Positions 34,298 through 45,881 of a DNA stretch of 64,000 nt are shown here, in pieces. The position numbers and the translations under genes were made by a program. Under the pieces are notes generated by a model. That model searched no databases and was not told where the DNA came from. It was given only the letters and a program-made list of their open reading frames with translations. Origin of the DNA: Pyrenochaeta sp. MPI-SDFR-AT-0127 (lineage: Eukaryota > Ascomycota > Dothideomycetes > Pleosporales > Cucurbitariaceae); NCBI GenBank assembly GCA_020747015.1, contig JAGTJM010000004.1, positions 992,001 to 1,056,000 of the forward strand. The letters are read 5' to 3'. Numbering within the stretch: position 1 is the stretch's first letter; every line of letters starts with the position of its first letter.

Positions 34298-36857
34298 AGA
34301 TAGAGCGAATATTGTGGATACCTACTCACGTGCCTTGGGAATACCCCTCTCCAGACGCCCTGTCGAACTAGTCATCATCGCTTTATTACTCAAGTAATAT
34401 GTTCAAAACCTCTGTGCGCGAAACAACACGTTGTCTCGACCTGTAAAGCCGCGAGTGCCTCCACTATTCTATGAGAAGGACCGAAATCCATACCCAGCAC
34501 CTTGTCTAGCCTACTAGCTCCAAATCCAAGCCCATGTCAACTTCAAATTCCTGGTATAGTTCAGTAGCAGAACGTCCTAAAAACAGTATCAAGAAATAAC
34601 CACGGAAGGGCTCCGCAATAATTTCAACCACTCACGATTCACAAAAGCTTGAACGGTCACTCGTCAGCCAACAATCATAATGATCCGCATTGGGATCACT
34701 GGACCGGGAGTTATGATGAGGGTATCAAATTATGAGAATAGGGACATTGAAAGGCTGCGACTAAAGCTACTTCAATTGTCTGGTTCGTGACCTACTTCAA
34801 CGCCCTGATGTCTCATACAGCTTGTGGAAGCCTGGCCTTTTGATCACAAATGAAGAGCATCGAACCCAATGGAGCTTGCTAGTGTTACGAATTGAATCTG
34901 CACAAAAGCATTCATGTTTGCGACTAGGCCTTCATCAGAGTGCAATGCGGGCATTTCTAGCGGATGGCGCACGCTGCGCCACTGAGCCAGGTTTTAATCA
35001 CTCATCTACGATGATGAGCAACTCACTGTGCCTCGAGTCATCTTCGTACAGATGTAAAAGTTTCAGACTTTGCCACCGACTGATGGTCGGGTCGCCAAGA
35101 GGTTATACGAACACAACCCCAATCATGGGTTGTTGACGAGACTTCGGCGACTCGAGCTAGCCAATGAATTCTCGAAACCCTGGACCTAGACCTAGCAAAC
35201 CTGCATACGTCGGCTCACCATGCATGGCAAATTCCGGTATATTCGAATCATGAATGCCGACTTTGAAGAAGGGGTGGTTTCGTCATTGTCGCGATGCTAC
35301 CGCGCCATTGCCTTCAATGCCAGACAATGAAAACAACGTCGCAACTTGATTTTGAGAAGGAAGAAGATCGCTTCGTATGTTGACTTTCCCGGCATAGGCT
35401 TGAATTATAAGACAACCTCCATCTCCACATGCAGTAGCTCCCTGAGCGCCTACCTATCCGCAGCAGTCTCGATGTGTAATTCAGTCAATGATCAACGAAT
35501 CCTTCGCCCCGTACTACAACAGTTAGTGGAGTTGACTATGATCTGTAAAATGAAAAGTCGTGGAATGTGATTGTCAAAGTGTGTCCAGATCAGCACTTCA
35601 GCTATCTGGCATGCTGAAATGTTGAGGAGCATGCTATGCCTTTGGGTCTGTGCAATGAGCGTTTATACAATCATGTCGACAGCTAAGTCAGGGTTACAAA
35701 CCATTCACGCAATGTCGGCGTCTGAGCAATGACTGCGGACTCTTGTAAGTGGACGAGATTTTTGGCGCAGAGTCTAGCAATGCGCAGGGGCAAAAGGAGT
35801 TCCGAAATAGCGAAGATTGCATTAAGACACCAGACCTGGCGAAGCTCGAAAAACTGGCAAGCCTGATGTGTCTCAGATTGAACTGTATTCACAAGTCAAA
35901 TGAGAGGCCAATGCCAAAGTGGAAGAAAGACATCAATACTAAGACTCCGGAAGTGAATTGGGAGCACTGAAGGCATTTAAGTGATGAAGGATAGTGGGCT
36001 GCTCAGATCTAGAATGTAGTGGATTGCCTATAGGTGTTTATACTAGTAGGTGTATCGAAGCAGGATGGCTACACAAATAATATCGACTTATATTGGAATC
36101 CGGAAGCCACCTGATATCACAGTGAACAAAGATTTCACTACTAAGAGCTCCGAAGTTGAATGTACCGCTAGTCTCATGCCTGGGATATATCTAACTCACT
36201 ATGGAAATTCAGTGCGATAACTAGCCGAAGCATGATCATCGGGGAATTGTAGAATGACATGTGAAAACCCTCAGTCTTCGGGCACTGTCATTTGTAACTT
36301 TAGGGTATGCACCACCATCTCGAACTTCCTACTTATTCATCATTGATTTCTTGTTACATCATACTCTGTTCTCATATTCTCGAATCTCGGCAGATCAGTC
36401 CTTTCCAGATCAGAGTGATGTAGTGGATCTGAAGCTTCACATCGGAACTTAGACAGGACTGTCATGACTTTCATACCCGTATGACTATTCCAATCGACAT
36501 ATCGTCTCATCGACCACGGTTTCCTTTTCAATACTCACAACCTCTACATACTTTTTCTCATCGTATTCAATGCCGCTCTCGGCTTGCTTCTTGTGGCAGG
36601 CAGCACCGCACATCTGCGGCTGTCCCCTGTGTACAGGGATGAGACGGGCATAGGTAGATCTTGCGCGTGCGTGGAATGACATGCCGTCTCTCGCTTCTGT
36701 TGCCCTGGTATGCTATTGGGACCATTTGAGTGATGTCGCAAGTGACAGGAACACCAACTTTGATTTTCACCGCCTGCAGATTAGTCTATGGTGACCAAAT
36801 GTCAGTACAAAGACTTCTAATGGCATAGAACGAAGTTTTGGAACATCTCTCGCTGAT
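34298..36857. other. Region without a supported gene
   Basis: This is 2.6 kb of moderately AT-rich DNA with short frames on both strands. None exceeds about 105 codons or shows a motif. I see nothing I can name. Confidence 0.5.
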
Positions 36858-37359
36858 TCAAGGTAAGTTTGCCTTGTTCTTGATCCAAGCATGCAGCGCA
36901 CCGAATTGAAAATACTTAGCTTTCACCTCAAGTCGATTGTACATGTCATAGTTGAAACCCGCCGCCACGCTGTAGAATAGGGGGAACACGGAACGACGCC
37001 ACATGAAACTTAGCACGCAGACAGATAGGTCCAGATCTGCATCAAGGAGTCACCAGCCTCAGGAACCCTTGTGAACCGTTTGGAGAACTGTCGACGAGTT
37101 CGAGGAGAACGTCGCGCGAGACACGAAACAAGCGGCCGCGGATATCAAGTATCATGGTCTTTGGGTACATGGTAGACGGCAGTTTTCTGTTGTGTGATGT
37201 CCATGGCTTGCGGTTGGATGCTTCCTGTCCGTTATCCATGCTGCGGTTTTCAACAATGTCCATCGCGTCTGTGCTGTTGATGGTTAGGCCAGCGAACCCG
37301 GCGAGGATTTGATCAAGACGAGAAATCTTTTCCTTCAATAGACTTGAACCAAATCTCAT
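36858..37359 (-). pseudogene. BTB-like gene, frameshifted remnant
   Basis: From the ATG at 37359 a 105-codon frame ends at 37042 and contains TMILDIRGRLFRVSRDVLLE, which resembles the start of fungal BTB/T1-type domains (VxLDVxGxxFRxSRxxLL). After the stop, a shifted frame from about 37043 to a TGA at 36858 reads DADLDLSVCVLSFMWRR, then YDMYNRLEVKAKYFQF and ALHAWIKNK, which suits the continuation of such a domain (DxDPxxFxxVLxFxR). No intron of plausible size bridges the two frames, so I read it as a gene broken by a frameshift near 37043. The family call is tentative and rests on these motifs only. Confidence 0.35.
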
Positions 37360-38167
37360 GTGCGTCGCGATGTTGATTATTTATGGTTGTCTTTCATAGT
37401 GATGTTTGTATCCATGTTTGAGGCAGAAGATTGACGTGATTCTGGGAACTGATTGCCGGTTTAAAAATCGAATCACTGTGAATCTTACAACGATGAACTC
37501 TAAAAGTTGCAACATAATGATAGCTCATAAGAACTTTTAGAGTTATTTGTATACTTATGGCAGGTATAGAGTTAGGTAAGCTTTAAGATTGGTGTAGAAT
37601 GAAGAAGAGAGGCAGGTGCTAGACAGGTTGATATAATACCATATAAAAGTAGCAATCCAGATACCATACTGTTCAATATCACTGCTTGGCTAGACCAAAT
37701 GCTAGTCTACGTGAAGCTATTCTACGCTTATACGCATCGCATAAATTTTACTTCTTCAATCTCCTCCAGATCGGTCGAGCGCAGGATAGGCTGCGACTGG
37801 AAAGGAAAACCACAGCTATTGAGTGCCTGTGAGACCTTAAGTCAAGTCTGGCATCATATTCTCAATAACCTTAGCGCATATCGAGAATCACTATGGTATA
37901 TGGTCTAGTGGCTGTGAATGCCACAAGAGCTATAACCAGAACACAATCTCATGTTCACTTATTCACTTTCTAGTGTTTGTCCTCGCAGGTTGCGTTCACT
38001 GTCACTTTCACCGTCGCTATGGCAGCGTACACAACGCACCTATTACAAAAAGCTCTACCTGAATAGTTCTCCCGCACAACAAAACTGTTCCTCCTAAATC
38101 GCCTCAACGCTGCAGTGTTAGAGCATACCTTATCGGCTTGTCTGCCAAATTTCAATCACAGCGCATA
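37360..38167. other. Intergenic region
   Basis: About 0.8 kb between the BTB-like remnant and the next gene, which diverge from it. The left part is AT-rich with short frames. I see no gene in it. Confidence 0.5.
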
Positions 38168-40345
38168 ATGCTATCACCATCGCTAGGATCGGGCATGAAC
38201 CACCTCCGAGATGTTTTCTCGCGCGGTGAGAACGACAAAATACGTCCCGACCTTAGGCGCGCTCTCGCTGCCCTTCAACTTCACGATCTTGATGGCCTCG
38301 AAGAGCGCCTACTTTCAACCGACGCCTTCCTCAAGCCCTGGGCAGTGTTTCGAGACTCAATCCTTTTCTTGCAACCAGAAGTTATGCCTCGTGCAACCCT
38401 TCTCAGTACGTCTGGATTTAAAGACGGAATTACACGTTGGGAGCTGCTGTGGTTCTACACTCAGTTCGATCAGGATACGCGACGTTCCAAGTATAGTCAC
38501 GACTACACATCACACAGCAGTGACTATTGCGACATCGACAAGAGCCAATGGCATGTCCAAGACTACGAAAAGCATCTGTACTCGTGGCTGTTGCAGGATT
38601 TCAAGGTTGGTAAGACACACAACCCGTGGGGCTTTGACTACCTCGAGCTCAGGAGTATTTGCTCCGCGTGGGAAGCCATCTTCGTGCCAATTGTCAATGC
38701 CGTCCGTGCGTCGTACAGTGTCAAGGGGAGGCAGCATTATGGACGGCTGGCATTGTTCATCGAGAGCAGATATCCTTCTCGCCTTGCATTCCCAGAAGGC
38801 AATGTTACAATTAATGAGGGAATTTCGACGTCGCCGACACCTTTTCGCATTGTGTCTGTACCAAAGAAGATGAGTATTAGCGACAACGTCATCTTCGAAC
38901 GGCCCAAGGTCGATCTTGGTATGCTGACGAAAAGGCACTACGATGAAACTGAGAAAGAGCTTCGCGATGTGTATCCACAGTATGGTGGACTCGTGGAGCG
39001 GCCGAAGTTTAAGCACAAGATGGGGGAGTGGCTAGATGAGCAGCGTGTGCGGATTGCTTATAGGAAGGCCGCAGAGACGCATGGCAAAAACAAAAGCTTC
39101 CAGCCTCAAATCCTCCACCAGAATGGAGAGGACAATCCATTCAAGAAGGGTCCATCTGCAGACTCTACCGGACGAGAACCGTCGCACGATGGTACTATGA
39201 GTTCCATCAAACGCTACTCGGACAGCATTCGCCGCTCACTATCGCTGGGTATCTCGAATAAGGCGAACAAACAGGACTCAAAGAGTCCAAAGCATGTCTC
39301 GACAATGCATATCTACATCTCGGATGAAACGACACACACTACCGCATCACCAGTCTCAACGCCCGCGCGCCGGGAAAGGGAGCAGACCACCTCATCCTTG
39401 AGTTCGGCCGATACCGTGATCACACATCGACCCTGGCTTGAACCCTTGCAGCGGAACTCATCCGAGCAGATTACGTACACTTCAATCCACAACTCAAACT
39501 CTTCCACCAAGGATTTTCCCCTTGAGGAATCTAAAGAAGAGCAAGCTAGTTCCGGAACAAACGGTCCAATGTCATCACCAACAGGCCAGATTAGCGCCAT
39601 CCCACTTCCACAGCATTATGAAAATACCGATTTGGTGCCAGAGGAGAGGCGCTCAGTTAAGCCAAAAAGATATTGTGCTGATGTTCGTGCTCCAAGTTAT
39701 GAAGGGAACGGCTACGCAGATGAGATTTCTCTTACCAATCTGCATGCCAGACGCAAGTACACCGCCCATACACCAGAGCTGAGTTATCCTGCAAAGTCTT
39801 CGACACGTATTCCTGGGCCTATCCAGCACACGGGTTGCGCTGGCCAACTTCATGCTGTGCCAAATGATACTCGCCCCGACTCGTCACACAATGCTGTTGT
39901 ATCTGCGCGTGTTACGATACCAGTGTCCGCTGGTAAGGCAGATATCTGGCTACCAAAAGCCATTCCATGGCCCGGATTTGAGTCTGATGACGAAGATGTA
40001 CCTGTCACTTCATCGAAAAGCCTGGACGGCCGGAACTCAACCCACATTCACGTGGAGTCGTACCGCCCTCAGCAGGTCGTACGTGAAGACACGGATGACA
40101 TAAGGCGTATCGTGTCGAAAGAGAACATCCGTGCAGCACTTGCGCGAATTTCACGGGAGAGCTTGACTAAAGAGCAAATACCTCCTGTGCCGAAACTGCA
40201 GTACACTGATGGGCCCCTAACAATAATGAAGATTGGTGGTTCATTGCAGACATACAATACTCACATGTTTCCGCGCAAGGCTACCCCAGTTGGTGTGTTT
40301 AGGGCTAAAAATGGGAGAAGACCTGAGGGTGGTGGTGCTTCCTAG
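38168..40345 (+). CDS. Large unknown protein with disordered C-terminal half
   Basis: One exon of 725 residues. I start at the ATG at 38168 (MLSPSLGSGMNHL); the frame is open 30 bp further upstream, but only to a TTG. The first 260 residues look folded, with many aromatic residues (WELLWFYTQFDQD, QDYEKHLYSWLLQDF, WGFDYLELRSICSAWEAIF). From about residue 330 on, the sequence is Ser/Thr/Pro-rich with basic patches (SIRRSLSLGISNK), typical of intrinsically disordered tails with phosphorylation sites. There is no signal peptide or membrane segment. I recognise no family. Long single-exon proteins of this type are common in Pezizomycotina. Confidence 0.8.
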   Translation: MLSPSLGSGMNHLRDVFSRGENDKIRPDLRRALAALQLHDLDGLEERLLSTDAFLKPWAVFRDSILFLQPEVMPRATLLSTSGFKDGITRWELLWFYTQFDQDTRRSKYSHDYTSHSSDYCDIDKSQWHVQDYEKHLYSWLLQDFKVGKTHNPWGFDYLELRSICSAWEAIFVPIVNAVRASYSVKGRQHYGRLALFIESRYPSRLAFPEGNVTINEGISTSPTPFRIVSVPKKMSISDNVIFERPKVDLGMLTKRHYDETEKELRDVYPQYGGLVERPKFKHKMGEWLDEQRVRIAYRKAAETHGKNKSFQPQILHQNGEDNPFKKGPSADSTGREPSHDGTMSSIKRYSDSIRRSLSLGISNKANKQDSKSPKHVSTMHIYISDETTHTTASPVSTPARREREQTTSSLSSADTVITHRPWLEPLQRNSSEQITYTSIHNSNSSTKDFPLEESKEEQASSGTNGPMSSPTGQISAIPLPQHYENTDLVPEERRSVKPKRYCADVRAPSYEGNGYADEISLTNLHARRKYTAHTPELSYPAKSSTRIPGPIQHTGCAGQLHAVPNDTRPDSSHNAVVSARVTIPVSAGKADIWLPKAIPWPGFESDDEDVPVTSSKSLDGRNSTHIHVESYRPQQVVREDTDDIRRIVSKENIRAALARISRESLTKEQIPPVPKLQYTDGPLTIMKIGGSLQTYNTHMFPRKATPVGVFRAKNGRRPEGGGAS

Positions 40346-40808
40346 ACGAATGAGATGTGGTGAGTAAGCGATGATAGTGCCGTGTGTGGTGGGGTGGCCA
40401 TGGGGATTTCGGGGGCATGACGACGTTCCACGCGATGAAGAATGTGAATCGTGGGATTGTGTAGTGAATGGAAGCCCGGCGACAGACTCGTAGCCCTTTA
40501 TCCTCTGGAGGACTATTAGCTGTTCAAATAGCAGAAGTAATATGGCGTCATGCGCTAGATAGCTAGGTAATCGAGAATGCCGAGCGTATAACATATGATG
40601 AGAGGCAAGCAATCCAATAGCAATATAACTATAGTGGTTCTATGAAAGATACGCCCTTGAAGCATGTCGGTCTGCCGCATACTGCACTATGTTGTTTCCG
40701 GTGTTAGTGCCTCGGCTACGTCAACCCTAAAACAGGCAACCGCGTTTCTTTCAGCGCCAGTGAACCAATTCTGCGACAATCCAGTTCGAACCACTTCCAA
40801 ATTACATT
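40346..40808. other. Intergenic region
   Basis: This 0.46 kb contains the 3' UTR of the preceding gene and the promoter of the F-box-like gene. Nothing else is seen. Confidence 0.5.
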
Positions 40809-41543
40809 ATGGAATCCCAGTCGCCGCTTCTAAGACTTCCCAGGGAACTTCGTGATCAGATCATCGAGTACGTCTTCGAGGAGATCAAACAGGATCGGCT
40901 GACTTTTGACTGCCCTGACACATCACATCACCAAGCGACGAACGCGCGCCTAGAGAATCTGCCGGGCATCTGCAGAGCCTCTGGGCAACTATACTATGAA
41001 GTAACTCCATACTTTCTAAGTCGTATCACTCCGGCTCTTTACGATATCGAAACAACATGTTGGTTGAGAAAGTGGCTTGCAACCTTGCCGTCTGGATCCG
41101 GGTTTCGGGCCATACGCGAGCTCGCGTTCCGCAATTTCCATGGCCCTGAGCAAATCAAGGGATACGAACTTATCAGCCTGTGTCCAAACCTGTGCCAGTT
41201 GAACATAATGTTTGGGGACGAATATTCAGACCCCGGCATCGTTCCTTCCTTGGCAATCAGATCGTTGAGTAGTGCGTACAACGCATATGAAAGCCTCGAC
41301 AATATCGTCCTTATGCATCAGCTTCACAAGTTGGTGGACATACCCAAACTTGAGCGGCTTTATTTTGGATTTCATGACTGGGAGCAGCCAGTCAGTATGG
41401 ACCGAGCGCGGCAGGTGACGGAGTGGTTAGGCGTGAAATTTCGCGCGCAAGGAAGGATTGTTCGGATTGAATGCCAACAAATACTGTATGGAAATCCTGG
41501 CGATGATTATTTCGATAATATGCCGTTGAGGTTCAGGAAATAA
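40809..41543 (+). CDS. F-box-like protein
   Basis: One exon of 244 residues. It begins MESQSPLLRLPRELRDQIIEYVF, the usual opening of the short fungal F-box-like family (LLxLPxELRxxIYxYV). Next come ICRASGQLYYEVTPYFL, the second helix pattern of this family, and a C-terminal half with ELAFRNFHG and LCPNLCQLNIMFG, a weak leucine-rich pattern. It may act as substrate adapter for Skp1-Cullin ligases, but many such proteins lack proof of this. It is the first of at least three F-box-type genes in the same direction over 6.4 kb. Confidence 0.8.
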   Translation: MESQSPLLRLPRELRDQIIEYVFEEIKQDRLTFDCPDTSHHQATNARLENLPGICRASGQLYYEVTPYFLSRITPALYDIETTCWLRKWLATLPSGSGFRAIRELAFRNFHGPEQIKGYELISLCPNLCQLNIMFGDEYSDPGIVPSLAIRSLSSAYNAYESLDNIVLMHQLHKLVDIPKLERLYFGFHDWEQPVSMDRARQVTEWLGVKFRAQGRIVRIECQQILYGNPGDDYFDNMPLRFRK

Positions 41544-42814
41544 AAGAAAGCGGGAGGCTCGGTGTGGATTCTTCCACGTTTCCCCTACGAAACATCTGTT
41601 ATTCTGAAGGTGGGACGACTTTCACCTTCTGCAACGCAATGACAGCAAGACCACACTCCGCTCGTACGACTTTACAGGTTTCCAAGAACTCATCAGCATA
41701 ACCCCGAATCCACTAGTACCAATCTTCCCGCTATTCCTCCTGCCTGGCCAGCTCTGCGATCAAATTTACACACATTTATTCAACACAGCGCCCATGGAAT
41801 GGCTAGCCCCAATATTGACGAAATGATTGCTAGTCGCTTCATGATCCCTTTTTATTTGAACCCATACTATATAGATAAACCCACTGCTCTCATTCACGCT
41901 TTTCCTGGGTTATGCTGCGTCATGTCAACTCTTCCTTAGATTTGTACCCAAATTTCTGTCAATGACATGGAGAACTCCAAAGACGGCTGGAAGATGGTCA
42001 GAACTCTTACATTATTGCGGGCTGACATATGCGGCACAACACTACTACACATCCTCGCTAGAGATCTGGGACATTTACTCTTTGCACCCACTGGCACTAC
42101 TAGTTGAAGGAATTGCCCGCGAGAAGGCCGTGTTACCAAATAAAACTTGAGGACTCCATTCGAGAGCATCGACTAGGGTTGTTTTAAGATGTGTCGAACC
42201 TATAAAATCAGGGGTTTGATTTTGACACGACGGAAGAAAGAAAGGTTCAGGTAAGTTGTGCAACTCGTCGTATAGAATAATCAGAGTGAGTTTTCGACAT
42301 GAAGGAAGTCTAGAATTGCAATAGAGTATCGAGAAGATACACAAATGTAATGTGACAAGTAGAGTAACGACTGCGCGTGTCATCCCAAGAGATTTGGACA
42401 CGGGATGGTGCACAACTGAAGTAGAAAAGTGAATCCAGGCGACGTGTGATGCTGCATACCTGGCTGGCGTTGAGCGTATGGACAGCGGATTGGCCCTATA
42501 AAGACACACGTTGTGACGACATCCAGTAATCCCTGCCCTTCCACAAAGTCCTTGAGACCTTTAATATGCATCTCACTGACCTCGGCGAGACTTGTGTGAT
42601 AGTCTGCAGGCGGAAGAGCTGACAGGGGTTTGGTGTGACCCAATTAGGCGCTAGCGACGAGGAGCCCGCCTGTCACCGGGCGCCAGGGCAGCTCAGGTCT
42701 ATTCAACCTCCTTGCGCGTTCCCTCACACACAGCTGGTGACCAGAAATCAGGATCAAAATATCAACTTCTCTATTCGCATCCTTCCTGAGCGTGCAGGCG
42801 CGTCTTGAGGCAAC
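41544..42814. other. Intergenic region with a possible F-box relic
   Basis: This 1.3 kb contains, on the plus strand at about 41608-41826, a frame without ATG that includes FPLFLLPGQLCDQIYTHLF, reminiscent of the F-box opening LPxELxDQIYxYL, then a TGA. It could be the remains of another F-box gene. The minus-strand frame of 144 codons at 42075-42509 lacks motifs. Confidence 0.3.
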
Positions 42815-44610
42815 ATGCCGCTTCTAGACTTGAGCACAGAGCTGCTTCTCGAGATTGCATCCTATCTCCGTCAAGTGACCTCCTCAATTTGTCGCTCACG
42901 TGTAACCACCTCCGGTTTGCTACGGAATCTGAGCTCTATCGCGAATACAGTAATCCACGCCTGTATACCCGCTCCTTCCTCCCATTCGTGAGGAAACTCG
43001 TACAAAATCCCGAGCTTTGTAAATACGTTCACAAGCTGGACTTCAAGAGTTGGGAAACCATTGATCAATTCAGTCCTCTCTACAATGCGCCGAGGTTGAA
43101 ATCGGGAACCCTACCAGAGAAAGATGAAAAAGAAGCCGAATTTGACAAGTATCGACCTCCAGAGCCAACAAAAGCCGACTATTTGCTGCTTACCGAGGCT
43201 GCGAAGCTTGCGGGAGTCATCACCGATGTCTTCCCGTATGAGCAGGAAAGCCATTTCGTCACCGTAGCAAGAACTATCTAGCAAAAAGATGTGAACATGT
43301 ATCAGCCCTGGTACACATATGCCTTCGGGAAAGATGTAGCCTACCGCCAGCTACCTTATGACCGCAAGTTCTGTCAGCTGCTCCGAGCTGGGATTGAAGA
43401 CCCGCTTGTCGTACTCATCGTGGCGCTTCTTCCCAATGTAAGAGAGATCTTTTTGCGCGGAATGCCGGGGGAAGTAATCGCTCTCAAGTGGCAGGGGAAA
43501 CATGGTTTCCCGGCCTTGAGAAGACTGACAGCCTGTGGGATAGATGGAGAGCAAGTGTGGCCAATTCATTTCTTCAATTCGCTACTGGCCAGTGGAGATC
43601 TAGAAACTTTCGAAGCTTCGTGTGCTAGTTCGTGGCATCGTAGCATTGAGGATCCCGACACATCCCTCGTAAAGGTCAGACCTCTTTCTCTTCAGTCCAA
43701 CACCATCAACTTGAATAAAATTGATCTGCAATCCTGCTCTTTGCAATTTCCCGACCTACAGACCCTGTTGCAAGCCTCTTCCGCACCAAAGACCTTTTAC
43801 TACACTGACGGAGACGATTCAACTGGACCATGGACCCCCTCGCCAGCAAAATTTGCTGAACTTCTGGAGCCGTTCAAAGACACCTTGGTAGACTTGTGGC
43901 TAGATCTTGATGTCACATGGTACGGCAGCGATGATGACAACAATCCTGATTTGATACAATCATTGACCCATATGACGGCAATGAAGAGCTTATGCACGAC
44001 TCCCGACATGTGGCACGCAATGGGGAGTTCCGAAGACTATCGCCCCCAGAGTCTTTCACCTGAACGCCGCCTCTGCACACGACTGCCACCCAATCTGGAG
44101 ACATTGATATTTCATGCATCTCAATATGGAGTTGAACCTGGAGAACTTGGAGATGAAATGTCAATCCTGCAAATCGAAGACCTCGTCCGCGTGAGGCCCA
44201 CAGTACTTCCAAACCTTCGCAAATTTTATATCGAGGTATGGACCCATAATGCTCGCGCTGATGTAGACGGAATACTAGAAGAACAGAAGGAATGCTTGAA
44301 AGCCGGCCCACAGCCCTTTAAGGTTAGTGCGAGGCGCAAGTCCGTCGTCACTGTCTTTAGCACAGTCGGTCAATCCTGGAATTTGCCTGACACGAAATGG
44401 TTTGGTAACAAGTACGCGACGTGACATAGAAAGCCCAGCAAGTATGTCCAGCTGGCCGCAATCATGAATGACAAATACGGCAACATTAACCCGGAAGACG
44501 AAGAAATGATGGCCACGGTGCGCCGTGATCCTGAGCTGCAGGCATACTGGGAGCCCATAGATGGGGACGGTGAGGAGGAAGTGCAATACGAGAGTGCCGA
44601 CGAAGACTGA
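42815..44610 (+). pseudogene. F-box/LRR-type gene with one frameshift and two stops
   Basis: The ATG at 42815 starts MPLLDLSTELLLEIASYL, a typical F-box. At 42866-42871 the frame shifts: the next frame reads SSDLLNLSLTCNHLRF, the expected continuation, and one base missing in the CC run explains it. The new frame then runs through LDFKSWETIDQF and PYEQESHFVTVARTI to an in-frame TAG (43279-43281), continues directly with YQPWYTYAFG and KFCQLLRAGIEDPLVV, passes a second in-frame stop TGA (44422-44424), and reaches KPSKYVQLAAIMNDKYG and an acidic tail before the final TGA at 44608-44610. No splice signals of usable size surround these stops. An intact copy would have about 597 codons. The TAG is one C-to-T step in a CpA context from CAG, as RIP would produce. 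I call it a pseudogene unless sequence errors are found. Confidence 0.8.
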
Positions 44611-45881
44611 TCTTTCACGGGAGTTTGAATCTTATGTTTTGACGTTATTCCTTGAATAAATCTAGGAAGTCATTCGCCTACTGCTCTCTACTTGTCGTAT
44701 ACTCATCACTTATTATGGAAGCCTGAATGCAAAAGAACACTTCGGCGAAGGGCCAGAGCGACATGTAGAGCTTGGGCGATATCATGGACCGCTGCTGTTG
44801 TCGTAGGTCGCAAAACGGTTTCCAATCAGCATCATCCGGCAAACGGCGTTGTCTTGCATGACACCCGACTACAGGAGCAGCTTCTATGATGCGTATTGGG
44901 GTGAGTTTTGCACTAGGACGCAGTCGACGAGGACTGACTCAGTTGGGAGACTTTATTTCCTGGCAGCGCAACGAGGAGGGTACCTGATGTTTTGAAAGAT
45001 TTCAGATCAGTAGTCTGCTCACTTAAGATGATTGTAACTTTGGCGCTCTTTCTATTTTTGCGATGTTATTTTGCCTTGATGGATGTCCCGACTTCTATGA
45101 CCTATGCGCGGGTAACTGCACTTCCTAGGGAGCTACCGAGCATAGCTACCAAGCATAAGGCTGACTTGTGGTTAGTTTCGCATCATTAGCTGTACATTTT
45201 AGCAAGAACATTCGTTTTCATAGATCTGGTAGGTCGCAAAAGGAGGGTTCAGGAGTCAAAGTTCGCTGGCTAGATTTCTATCCTATGGAATCAAACTGTA
45301 TCTGCTAAGCTCCTTCCTCGCTTCCCTCTGATAATGGCCGCCCAAGTAGTATAAACAAGTTCACTGTTGCGTTTGATGAAGTACGTATATCGTTCTTTGA
45401 AGATGAAATCTAAAAGGATTCGTTTGTTGTCTTAGAGGTTACCCTTGGCAGTAAACGATTTGTAAACAAAACCACATGACAAGCTCCATGACATTAATAG
45501 CTACCTTACAAAGCTACAAGAAAAGAGACACTAGGAAAAGTAAAATAAGCAGGCTCGTCGTTTATAAATAGGTAATTGTCAGAAGTGGTGGGGGAACCGT
45601 TCAGCCGCCACCATGCCGAATCAAGCCAGGCAAAAATGTCCAGCCAATAAGCAATGCGTCGACAAATGCACCACCGTCATCGATTGCAGCCGGCCTATCC
45701 AACGTCGCACCCGTTGAATTGGTGTCTCACAGCCAGGCCTCTTGCGGTCATCAATCTGGGTCTTGGACACATGTCGGTGGGGTCATTCTGTCGAGTTGGC
45801 TTTGCCTGGGTCCACGTCTCAAGATCAAGATCGCTATGCACCTCAAAGTGTTGCGGCCGTGGTTGCTGAAATATCATCCGC
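44611..45881. other. Intergenic region
   Basis: This 1.3 kb between the F-box pseudogene and the next F-box gene contains only short frames without motifs. It is AT-rich around 45.0-45.6 kb. Confidence 0.5.

Noticed and set aside
42075..42509. 144-codon minus-strand frame
   Set aside because: No motif; it lies opposite a possible F-box relic and has no promoter or splice support.
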